Both the position numbers and the translations under genes were made by a program. A stretch of DNA of 64,000 nucleotides, from assembly GCA_027575765.1 (NCBI GenBank), contig JANBPT010000071.1, positions 19,624 through 83,623 of the forward strand. The letters run 5' to 3'. Source of the DNA: Tieghemiomyces parasiticus. Its lineage: Eukaryota; Kickxellomycota; Dimargaritomycetes; Dimargaritales; Dimargaritaceae. Below the pieces are notes generated by a model. That model searched no databases, was not told the DNA's origin, and was given only the letters and a program-made list of their open reading frames with translations. Shown one piece after another: positions 55,368-64,000 of the stretch. How positions within the stretch are numbered: the stretch's first letter is position 1; each line of letters starts with the position of its first letter.

Positions 55368-56003
55368 ATGGCCTTCACCTCGACCGTCGCCAATCCTCGC
55401 CGTGTCCAGTCTGCTATTCCCTTTTCTACCGACGCCTCGACCTTTTGGCACTCCAAGTCTGCCACCTCGGCCTTTAGCTCTCCCTCTTCTGACCCGTCCC
55501 CGGTTCCCGTGCCGCGCGCCCTCTCTGTGGTCGACCTGCCACTCTCGGACTTCAACTTTGATGCTATCGTGGCCCCGCGCCCGAAGAAAGCCTTTGCAGT
55601 TCCCGACCTGCAACCCCGGGTTGTGACCTCCCCTGTAGTCGAGCACAACGACGAGGCCTGCGCTGAGCTTCAAGCCATCTTGGGTCGCAGCCCCAGCGTG
55701 ACCTCCCCTGTGATATCCCTTTCTATCCGCCCCTTGAGCTTTGACAGCTCGTATGATGACCTAGCCGACCTGAGCGACGAGTCTTCCCTCGCTAGCGACT
55801 CGCCCTCTCCTTATTTCGCTGCCTCGCCATGCCCGTCGCCCATTAACCGTACCAGCAATCCCGCCCCGCGCGAGCTGACCGGCGCTGGCTACACTCCCGC
55901 CTTTCTCCGCACCCTCTCACACGACACTCTGTCCTCTGCTTTCCGTCCGCGTTCCCTCAGCGTGGCCGCCGGTGCCTCCTTCCAGCCCCAACTCGCCCAC
56001 TAA
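55368..56003 (+). CDS. Unrecognised Ser/Pro-rich protein, 211 residues
   Basis: Single-exon frame starting MAFTSTVANPRRVQSAIPF with ATG in a good context (ACCATGG). It is rich in Ser, Pro and Ala with acidic clusters (SYDDLADLSDESSLASD) and no membrane span, so it is probably intrinsically disordered. Short repeated pieces are visible: a VTSP(P)V motif occurs twice (about 87 and 115) and LSVV/LSVAAG near both ends. Very strong C-ending codon bias and the long CT-rich leader with an upstream TATA box suggest a highly expressed gene. No family or function is recognised. Confidence 0.66.
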   Translation: MAFTSTVANPRRVQSAIPFSTDASTFWHSKSATSAFSSPSSDPSPVPVPRALSVVDLPLSDFNFDAIVAPRPKKAFAVPDLQPRVVTSPVVEHNDEACAELQAILGRSPSVTSPVISLSIRPLSFDSSYDDLADLSDESSLASDSPSPYFAASPCPSPINRTSNPAPRELTGAGYTPAFLRTLSHDTLSSAFRPRSLSVAAGASFQPQLAH

Positions 56004-57817
56004 ATTGGAGGCGCTGTTGACTCAGAAGAAAAAGATGCCGACGGCCAGCGTAGACTATCAGGCAATAGTTTTGAGGCATCTGTGAGGTTTATTGTCACGG
56101 GAAGGACGGCCAGCGACTGTGACGGTAGTACTAGTTCGGGACAATGGAGCGAAGGTAGTAGTGCTGAAGGGCAGTAGGTTGATAAGGTGCCCCCTTTTAC
56201 CCTTCCCCTGTTTCGGGTGGTTGCTGACTTTGCCGGCTACGAGAGATGGTTATTTGTGCGGCGCTTAGTCATGAGTAGTAATCCACTATCGACCGACTCC
56301 GTGCACAACTAGCTCGTATGCTCATTACCTGTACTGTATATATATACACCTTGTTCATATTTAATAATGTATACCCCTGTAACCGGAATGAAGGCGTTGA
56401 GATAGCTTGGCGTTGGAAAACAGTACTTCGGTATTGCCAACCAACAGCGGAATGGCTGACCAAGCACGCCAATCCTCCAATGCCCTCAACAAGACCTTCC
56501 CTCTCAGGTTGAGGACCAACACCACGTTATCGGTTCATTCTATATTTAAGGGTTACGTGGTGGGCCTCCTGCGGCCCGTTGTCTTCTCAACTCATAAGCG
56601 TCCTTGTTCTCTGTATTGCCTAATTTCATCCATTCCAGTGCCTCATTTCCCACCAATCCCACTCGCCACGAGCCATTCCTCACATGTCCTACTTTCCCCT
56701 CATTATTGCATCGCACCTAGCGGCCCTCTATCCTACTGTCTAACTAAAGATTCCACCCACATTACTGTGTTGACTATGTTAAATAAAGTGCTGACGACGC
56801 TGAAGATAGAATATGAATAAAGAGAATGGTGGTTCTAAGCATCTAAGAGAATGCTGGGTGAATTACTCAGGTAGGAGGAAGAGAGGAAGAGCCAGGCTGT
56901 GGTCACATGTGCATTACTACTATACCCCTCCTTGGAGATAGTGTCTATCTCCTTGTTCGTACCCGTCTGCGCTCGACTGCCTTGAAAACGGGTGGAAGTG
57001 GTGGGGTTGACCCCACTCTCACCATAATATACTTGTCCGGATTGGGGATGGTCATATGGTTCCGAATGATTTCCCCACGGGCGATCGTCACAGGAGTAAC
57101 CTGGTTGAGCTGCAGTTTCACTTAAATGCATTCCTGATATTACTTATATTTTTACTTACATTATACAACACCTGTCACTGTCTCATTGGTCCACCATACA
57201 CATGAGTGTCGGAAGATCGGTCACCTGCGACTATGGGTGATATAAACTGAGAAGTAGCCATTAGCTATAAAAATGAAGGGAGCCTAATCCTGACGGTTAC
57301 CCCATAACGTGGACACGGAATCAAAGGAGCTGTGGTAATCATCAAGAGGCAATGCGTGGCGAGGAGTGGCCCAAAGCCGTGGCAGATGTGTTTGTGGGAG
57401 GGAGGGTGGGGGGCGGGCCAGTTGAGTAGGCGAAATGGACCACTAGCACTTCCCCCCTGGCATCATGTCCTTTTCCACCTGGCGAGTTGAGCTCCTCAGA
57501 GAACCAGGCCCTGCGAGGGGGCCCAACCAGGAGGGACGGGGGGGTGGCACAGTATCACTCATTAAGTCAACTAGTTCCATATATTGTTTAAATTTGGGTT
57601 AACATTGGCATAAGACAATGGCAGTAGCTACATGGTATCCTGTGATTCATGCTGGGAAAACCTGCACATACTTATTAACTAAGATCCCTAGCACAGTCTA
57701 GGCCACTGCTGAGTTCCTTATGGCATTTCCAACAAACACTCATGTACCAGGTCTAAGAAACTGGGCCAAGCATCACATTACTAATCAAATAAAAAATGAT
57801 GAAGAGAAGTAAAAATG
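56004..57817. other. Intergenic stretch, no supported gene
   Basis: About 1.8 kb, becoming AT-richer toward the tRNA. No coding exon is supported. Confidence 0.4.
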
Positions 57818-57899
57818 TGAGCGGAGTGGGATTCGAACCCACGCCTCCGGAGAGATCACGGCCTTAACGTGACGCCTTAGACCGCTCGGCCATCCGCCC
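57818..57899 (-). tRNA. tRNA-Leu(AAG)
   Basis: 82-nt class II tRNA with no intron. The acceptor stem GGGCGGA pairs with TCCGCTC, allowing one G-T pair. The D arm contains TGGCCGAGCGG. The anticodon stem TCACG pairs with CGTGA, the loop is TTAAGGC, and anticodon AAG lies at 57865-57863. The T arm is GTGGG-TTCGAAT-CCCAC and the discriminator is A, as in leucine tRNAs. T5 follows downstream (57815-57811). Confidence 0.93.
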
Positions 57900-58329
57900 T
57901 TCGATGTTTGTGGAGTCCAGATGAACTTAGGACTCCTGAAGATTCCTGGTGGGCAGACTCAGTTAGAGCAAGCCACCAGATTGCATTAGCACGCCTGCAG
58001 CCCAGCAGATGAACCAAATGGTGACACCAAGACATGGGAAAGCCAATACAGGTTGAGTATATGGTCAGGCCATTTCTCCCACCAATGATGGGCTAATTTC
58101 CCAGGGCTTGGTCCAACACTAACTTTTTGATTATCTAGCCAAAAACATTTCGATTAATGGTGTAACTAGAGGGTCACCAAAGTTAGGTAATCATAACAAA
58201 AACAACTTTAGTTTAGTATCATATATATATACCCAGCACAACAGTACATCTAGGTTCTGGGAGTGTTTTTCCTGCCCTGCCTTGGGGACCCAGTCTTTAT
58301 TAAACCTGGATAATATATCTATTCTTCAC
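57900..58329. other. Stretch between tRNA-Leu and the retrotransposon
   Basis: About 430 bases of AT-rich DNA just upstream of tRNA-Leu. The left retrotransposon boundary is not fixed, so part of this may belong to the LTR. Confidence 0.35.
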
Positions 58330-59713
58330 ATGTTTTTGTTGTGGCGGCGTGCTCTTACACGTCAAAAGTCAAGGGCAGAGGGGCGGCAGTCGGCCAACCC
58401 TTGCAGTCAGTCTGGGGGAACGGCGCAGTCGGCGCAAAGATGAATCAGGAGTCAAGCGCAGACGGCGTTATAAGGTTGAAGAGAGTCTAAAGTTTATTAT
58501 TCAAGGCAGACTTGGGATATTTAATATGAAATGAATATTGGCAATGACGCCATATTTGTCAATGACAAAGCCTCTTTCAGCCTTTATCAGGTAGTGATAA
58601 AGGCTGGCCTAATCTTATGTATCAGAGGTGATTGAGTTGTGGATGACAGTCCACAACAGGTTTTTGAAGCCAAGCACGGCTTGTGCCTTTGAGGAACTGT
58701 AATAGGCTGCGCCTATACAACTATCAAAAGAAACCAAAGAAAAGAGACCGGGAAAACTCTGGGAGAGGCCCAGAAGAGACGGGGGACCAGTCAGGTCCTC
58801 CACCAATCAGCGCAAATCATTTATCATAGTCATAGTATATAAGCCAGGCCCAAGTATGCAACACAGGGCCCGGCAGCTTATTTCCTGATTTTTGTCCCAT
58901 AGTGCCATCCGTTGGCACTATTCCATTAGCAAAGTCTATTACCAATATTCCCTTAAGCTTGCTTGTTGGTAAACGTCCATAGATTTTATTTGAGGTTTTC
59001 TCTGCCAATAGTTAACCTATCAAACTTTACATTACAGATTTGGACAGCCCTGGTCCAACTGTACCTTCCTGAATTCCCCACTTTGACCCAGAGGGTCTTT
59101 TGAAAGCGGGACCAACCTTCAGGTATTGGTCCACTTTACGGTTACATTGTGCTCTAACTGTTTAAAGACCATAATGTTTAGGGCTCTGACGAAATTATAA
59201 TGAAGATGGATAATGGGTGCAGTTTTTTTAGAAACAAATAAAGGTCAGTAAAAGCTGTTGTTTATTCATAGGGCCCAACTTGGGCCCATTATATACCAGC
59301 TATTGGATGTCAAACTGATGTCTGGTTATGACAAGGACAAATAGATAAACCATTTTAACACTTCCATCACAATTGTTATGGTTAGCCACAGCTAACAACA
59401 GTCTAGTTTTATCAATGCCAGATGCCAGAGGGCAGTAACCAAAGCCTCTAGGTGCCTAAGACAATTTAATCAAATATACTGGCTTGCTTTGGTCACTAAA
59501 AGGAACATCAAAACTGGCCAGCTAGTAGAATGGATAATGGTGTTGATTGAGTATCCCAGAATTTGTCCATCTTCCCAGTTCCAGGTGATGGCAACCTGTG
59601 GTTTTATGTCCCCAAGGTCAGCAAGTTAAAATACACTATAGGCTTGTGAGAATATGACGTAGAAACAAAGAAGGTTAAGGGTTAAGGCAGCGCAAAGTGC
59701 TGCAACAATCACA
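58330..59713 (-). repeat. Probable 3' LTR
   Basis: The polypurine tract AAGGGGGGATAA (59725..59714 on the minus strand) is followed directly by TGTGATTG, a typical LTR start. A TATATAC promoter motif lies near 58,838 on the minus strand, and AATAAA signals occur near 58,500 and 58,300. The outer end is uncertain. Confidence 0.5.
58578..58606. repeat. Perfect 12-bp inverted repeat with 5-nt loop
   Basis: CAGCCTTTATCA (58578-58589) and its reverse complement (58595-58606) flank GGTAG. It lies inside the presumed LTR and would form a strong hairpin in the transcript. Confidence 0.85.
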
Positions 59714-59903
59714 TTATCCCCCCTTAAATCATGGTTAGGCGTTCAAGGCTATGTGGAACATTCCAATTGTACAAAGTATCATTAGTAACATATGCTGGCT
59801 TAAGTTGTGAGCTATGAATTAGGGCAGGCAGCCATTGCGCATGAGTATCCATGAGACAGTAGGTATCATTGGGAAAGGCTGTGTGCACTCAGAAAGGACC
59901 GTG

Positions 59904-60720
59904 TCATTTGTGTTCAAAAGCCAGAGGTACTGGATGGAAAAGTATAACAGGATTGTTAACTTGATATTGACATGGTTGATAATTCTGATCATGATAATAT
60001 TGGAGGACACATGCTTGATGAACCTGGGTATATTGTTGACCTTCCTGACAATGTTCTTGTACTTGACACAGTTGCAATTTAGCATTAGGCAATTGATCCA
60101 AGTCTGGAGGCATGATGGTTGCAGTCAATGGGTGGATTGGATCTCCAAGCACTTTAGGGGAAACCCCAAACAATAAGCTAAAGGGACTATGACCATGGAT
60201 GCTATGAGTACAAACACGTATGGAGAACAAGGCAGCATACAAGTGTCCCAATTTGTGTGCATCTTGGTGCCATGATGGAGTAGAAGGTTCTTCAAGTATC
60301 CATTAATTTGTTCCAGCTTACCATTGGTTTGAGGATGATAAGCAGACATCAAGGTATGGTGAATGCATTGTTGCGCCAAATATTCATTCAACACTTAACT
60401 GCAGAAATTGACACCACTGTCAGTCAGGATTTTGTTTAGACAACCATAAGTCATGAGTATGCATTTGTACAGGAACCTGGCAATTGTTTGCTTGGTAGCA
60501 TCAGGTACAGCTAGGGCAACAGGCCAGTTGGTAGCGTGATTGATAGTGGTGATAATCCAGTGGTTCCCATTCTTGATCTTAGGGTAACAGCCCATAAAAT
60601 CCAGGCTCTAATGTCAAAATGGTAGCAACAGTGGATCCAAGGCATGTGGCAGTTGAAGATCTTGGGAATGACCCTTGGTAGTCTGGCATAGAGGACACCC
60701 TTGTACTACCTGCTGGATAG
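59904..60720 (-). pseudogene. Retrotransposon integrase remnant
   Basis: The integrase core reads WIITTINHATNWPVALAVP, then ILTDSGVNF with a catalytic Asp, and after a frameshift near 60,395, YHPQTNGKLEQINGYLKN with the third catalytic residue (the Glu of KLEQ). The zinc-binding HHCC region upstream is only partly readable. Frame changes and stops show it is not functional. Confidence 0.82.
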
Positions 60721-60751
60721 TAGCATCCTGATGGGGCCACCAAGCACGAGT

Positions 60752-61440
60752 TTAAAGAAGAACAGTAAGGTATTGAATCCCTGGGTGGCCCAATGAGTTG
60801 TGAAGACCCTTGGTGTATTGAATTGATTTGGGGTACGGGATGAAAGGAACAAGGGCATCAACCCATTGGAAGTACAGGGTTGCAGAATCAGGATTCCAGG
60901 TGAACATATCTTTCAGGCAAGTCATGGTGATATTCACCTTGGAAGGAGCTGCATGGGGTAGCACCTTGGTATGCAAGAAATCAGGTATGAGTTGAGGCCA
61001 GCTGCAAAGGACGTGATTTGGCAGTTGTGTAGCCTCAATGGCATGAAGGTAACTAAGGGCATCAGGAACTTGTTGAAGCTTGCCAGGCTGATACTTGAGA
61101 GTGAAGTCAAATGGTTGTAGTGCTTGAACCCAGAAAAACAGACAATCAGACAACCCCATCTGGGTCATGAACATTTCCAGTCCTTGATGATTGGTATACA
61201 TGGTGAAATGATGGCCCAACAAGTAGTGCCACCACAAACGTAGGGCATGATAGATAGCCATGAATTTGCATTCTCAAATGGTGTAATGTTGCTCAGTGGG
61301 TGTGAGGTGGTTGGCTTTTGTACGCAATGGGTTGAAGTCCCTGGCCATGGTCTTGTTGAAGTACAGCCCCAAGGGCAACCTGGGAGGCATTGGTAGAAAC
61401 AGTGAAATTGCGTTGAAAATCAACTAGTAGTAGAAAAGGG
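60752..61440 (-). pseudogene. Retrotransposon RNase H remnant
   Basis: It contains WRHYLLGHHFTMYTNHQGLE, LKYQPGKLQQVPDALS and HNSLGHPGIQYL (the last at the start of the integrase zinc region). In active Ty3/gypsy elements these read FTVYTDHKSL and GKxNVxADALSR. Here the Asp of TDH is Asn, so a catalytic residue is lost. Upstream frames to about 61,440 are broken. Confidence 0.8.
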
Positions 61441-61778
61441 GGATTAACTAAGGCAGACTTGAGGGCGGTGAAGGCTTGTTGACAAGTAGAGGACCAAGTA
61501 AGATGAGTTGGATTTCCACAAAGGGTATCAGTGAGGTGGGTAGCAAGATTAGCAAAATGATCAATAAAACAATAATAATAACTGCAAAGGCCAAAGAAAG
61601 CCCAAATGTGACAAAGTTTGGTAGGAGTTGGCCAATTCTGGATGGCAATAATATTAGCAGGATCAACTTGGAGACAACCATGTTCAATGTAGTGACCTAG
61701 GTACTCAATGCAAGTGATGGCAAATTCACACTTGGCCTGATTGGCAACAAGATAATGGGCTTCCAGCTGGTCCAGGAC

Positions 61779-62749
61779 TCAGGTGACATGTTGACAATGA
61801 CTGTCCAAGTCAGGACTGTAAAGCAGGATATTGCCCAGGTAAACAGTGACAAACCAGTCCAGGGCAGAGTGCAGAACGTTGTTCATGAGAGTCTGAAACA
61901 TAGCAGGAGCATTTGTCAAATCAAATGGCATGACCCAGAACTGAAATTGACCATACCAAGTGTTAAAGGCTGTCTTTGGTATGTCCAAGGGTACCACACA
62001 AATTTGATGATAGCCTTGCTTAAGATCGAGTTTTGTGAAGTAACAGGCCCATGAAGTTGGTCAAAGTGATCCTCCACCCAAGGCAAAGGATAACAATTCT
62101 TTACCATGACTTTGTTCAATGCGCAGTAGTCAATGCACATATGCCAAGTGCCATCCTTCTTGTCCACAAACAGGACTGGTGCACCCCAGGGAGAAGCAGC
62201 CGGTTCAATCCACTGATGTTCCAAGTACTTGACAAGTTGGGTCTGAAGTTCCTGAAGGTTGGGCTGGCTAAGTTGGTACAGATGTGCATATACAGGTGGA
62301 GCATCACCAGTGGTAATGGCATGATCAATAGACCTTGAGGCTGGCAATGTGTGTGGCAAGGGGCCAAAAACAGTGGTTGAATAACGAGTCAAGAGGTCTT
62401 TAAAAGGATGATCATCAGCAAGAGGCTGGTCAGAGGTAATGGCAGTAATAAATACAACAAAGGCAGGGTCAGTAGAGTCATGAAGAGTACACAAAAAGGT
62501 TTTAGCAGAGACTAGTGAGCAGGTGGTAGATTTCTTAGGAGAAGGATTGGTGAAACTGGGATAACCCTGCAAAGTAAGGTTTTCCTGAGGCAGGAACAGT
62601 TGGTACAGCTTCCAGTTGGGAATGGGGTGGTAATGATGAATCCAAGCTTGTCCTAGAACAATGTTGGGCTTAAGATCAGGGAAAATATAAAAACTGGTAC
62701 AATGATAAAACTTGTCCAGGGTAAAGGCAAAGTGGGTAAACTGATGCAA
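61779..62749 (-). pseudogene. Retrotransposon reverse transcriptase remnant
   Basis: Reads [35 protein letters not shown] and, in another frame, [20 protein letters not shown]. The active-site box is VYLGNILLYS instead of VYLDDIL, so both catalytic aspartates of the box are replaced. There is at least one frameshift near 62,000. Confidence 0.86.
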
Positions 62750-62773
62750 TGTGTGGGGTTTACAGTCAGCAAC

Positions 62774-63427
62774 TCAAATAACAATAGGTTTGGTAGTATG
62801 AAAACAAGGTAGGCCAAGGCGGACAACACATTGGTTAGATATAAAATTGTTGGTAGAACTGGAGTCATAGAGAACACAAAAAGTTTGACCTTGGTATTGG
62901 CCAGTAAACAAGAGAACAGGTTGGGTGACAGGTAAACAAGTGGAAGAAAGATTAAAATCAGGCGTTGGTACATGGGTAGAACAAGGACAGGGTGTACAAG
63001 GTAATAAATTGGCAGAGCAGGTATGTAAGGTTGAAGAACCAGGGACAGGTGGCAGGGTACTAGTTGAATAAGGAGCAAGTAAATTAGCAATGGGTTTACA
63101 AGTTGTACAATGAATAGGTGACAAAATACCCAGAGTATTAGAAGAACCAAACCCCTGTAAGCCTTGCTTAGTAGACAGGTCCACTTGGGAACACTCTTGG
63201 AAATGAAGAGGCGTAACAGGCAAAGGAACAGCCTGAGCCAAACAATGACCTGCATTAAAATGAACAACTGCAGAGGTAACATTGGAAAGCACAAGGCAGA
63301 CAGTACCACAATACTCAGGATCAATCACTCCACCGGACATAATGATGTCTTGTTGGGCAACACTAGAGCACAAAAATAGTTGCAGATAATGTGACACAGG
63401 CAATTGGAAAGAAAGCCCAGTGTCCAC
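62774..63427 (-). pseudogene. Retrotransposon aspartic protease remnant
   Basis: The segment FCVLYDSSSTNNFIS near 62,840-62,890 corresponds to the protease box (usually DSGAT-x-NFIS). The Gly of the DSG motif is Ser here. The preceding 150 codons show no clear domain. Confidence 0.6.
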
Positions 63428-63644
63428 AGTAGTAACTACATGAGGCTTAAGACTAATAGAAGAAGAACAAGCTAGATTGTAGCTGGCATCAGTATCATGA
63501 GCCTGAAAAGGAGCAAAAACAGAAGAAGAAGAACAACTAAAGAAAACAGTAATTTCTTTTGATTTTTTTTAAAAGAATTAGTTACCTCAAGAGGTGGAAG
63601 AGCCAATTGAGCAGAGCTAGCTGGGTTGGATGACGGCCAAAGTA

Positions 63645-63971
63645 TTACTTGGGGTTTTCCACCTCAGTTTCAGCCAACTCTGGCAAGTTGGCCTCCACCC
63701 CATTTCCCAATTCCTCAGCTTGAATGGCTTGTAGGCCCAGGCAATTATAACGAGTATGCCCAGGACGTCTGTGTGGTGAATTCACCACATTTTCCTCTCC
63801 TCCTCTCTTTCCCTTTCCCTTTCCCTTTCCCTTTCTCTTTCCCATTCCCTTTCCCATTCCCATTCCCATTCTCATTCTCATTCTCATTCCCTCTCCCTCT
63901 CCCTCTCCCTCTCCCTCTCCCTCTCCCTCTCCCTCTCCCTTTCCCTTTCCCTCTCCCTTTCCCTTTATCAT
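63645..63971 (-). pseudogene. Gag remnant with zinc-knuckle debris and an expanded hexamer repeat
   Basis: The frame ends with RRPGHTRYNCLGLQAIQ, which resembles the distal half of a CCHC zinc knuckle (GH then C). Before it comes a Lys-Gly/Glu-Gly/Arg-Met dipeptide run encoded by hexanucleotide repeats. The rest of gag lies outside the window or is unreadable. Confidence 0.55.
63800..63966. repeat. Pyrimidine hexanucleotide repeat array (CCCTYT/CCCATT variants)
   Basis: About 165 bases of near-pure pyrimidine on the plus strand, built from CCCTTT, CCCATT, CTCATT and CCCTCT hexamers in successive blocks. Because the unit is six bases, the minus-strand gag frame is kept open across it. Confidence 0.92.
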
Positions 63972-64000
63972 CCATCCTGATACCTTATTGGTTCTTGAAT

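Larger units (their letters stand above)
58330..64000 (-). mobile_element. Decayed Ty3/gypsy LTR retrotransposon, truncated by the window edge
   Basis: On the minus strand the order is gag remnant, protease, reverse transcriptase, RNase H, integrase, then a polypurine tract and 3' LTR; integrase after RNase H is the Ty3/gypsy arrangement. All parts carry frameshifts or stops. The 5' LTR lies beyond position 64000. The left limit (about 58,330) is a guess; the LTR end could not be verified without its partner. Base composition is clearly more AT-rich than the genic regions. Confidence 0.82.

Noticed and set aside
63800..63966. Telomere-like repeat at the window edge
   Set aside because: The units vary (CCCTTT, CCCATT, CCCTCT) and lie inside the gag frame of a retrotransposon, not at a chromosome end.
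1..64000. CRISPR array, operons or bacterial-type signals
   Set aside because: Spliceosomal introns, tRNA introns and eukaryotic gene families show nuclear DNA; no regularly spaced direct repeats were seen.

Overview
The window looks like nuclear DNA of an early-diverging (non-Dikarya) fungus. Introns are spliceosomal GT-AG, mostly with GTAAGT donors. Codons in long ORFs tend to end in C or G. The gene set is eukaryotic and mitochondrial: complex I 21 kDa subunit, mitochondrial L32, THG1, FIT/Scs3, Nus1, a G-alpha and a P450. A propionyl-CoA carboxylase alpha subunit argues against Ascomycota and Basidiomycota, which generally use the methylcitrate cycle. The fungal assignment is inference from gene content.

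Layout. 0-9 kb: the 3' end of THG1 (three short exons), a convergent FIT-family lipid gene, a secreted class 3 lipase with one intron, an intron-containing class II tRNA with a TGT anticodon, and a paraoxonase-like esterase with one intron. 9-15 kb: a fragmented minus-strand locus whose exons resemble DCAF15, then an unrecognised membrane protein whose frame is interrupted by one TAG. 15-28 kb is the densest part: complex I 21 kDa subunit, inositol polyphosphate 5-phosphatase, PCC alpha, Nus1, mitochondrial L32 and threonyl-tRNA synthetase, all essentially intronless. 28-34 kb: a decayed Tc1/mariner transposase, a four-exon cytochrome P450 and tRNA-Thr(TGT). 34-47 kb: a two-exon Gi-like G-alpha, a five-exon DUF924 protein and a coiled-coil protein with a C-terminal membrane segment, separated by long gene-poor stretches. 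47-58 kb: mostly gene-free DNA with homopolymer C/G runs and microsatellites, one Ser/Pro-rich unrecognised protein, and tRNA-Leu(AAG). 58-64 kb: a decayed Ty3/gypsy retrotransposon on the minus strand, running off the right edge.

The genes do not form an operon or an obvious cluster. Several act in mitochondria (complex I, L32, PCC) or in ER and lipid biology (FIT, Nus1, 5-phosphatase, lipase, P450). I found no CRISPR array, rRNA gene or convincing new multi-gene system. The best unexplained items are the class II tRNA with a threonine anticodon, the TAG-split membrane protein, the frame break in the DCAF15-like locus, and a long in-frame extension upstream of ThrRS.
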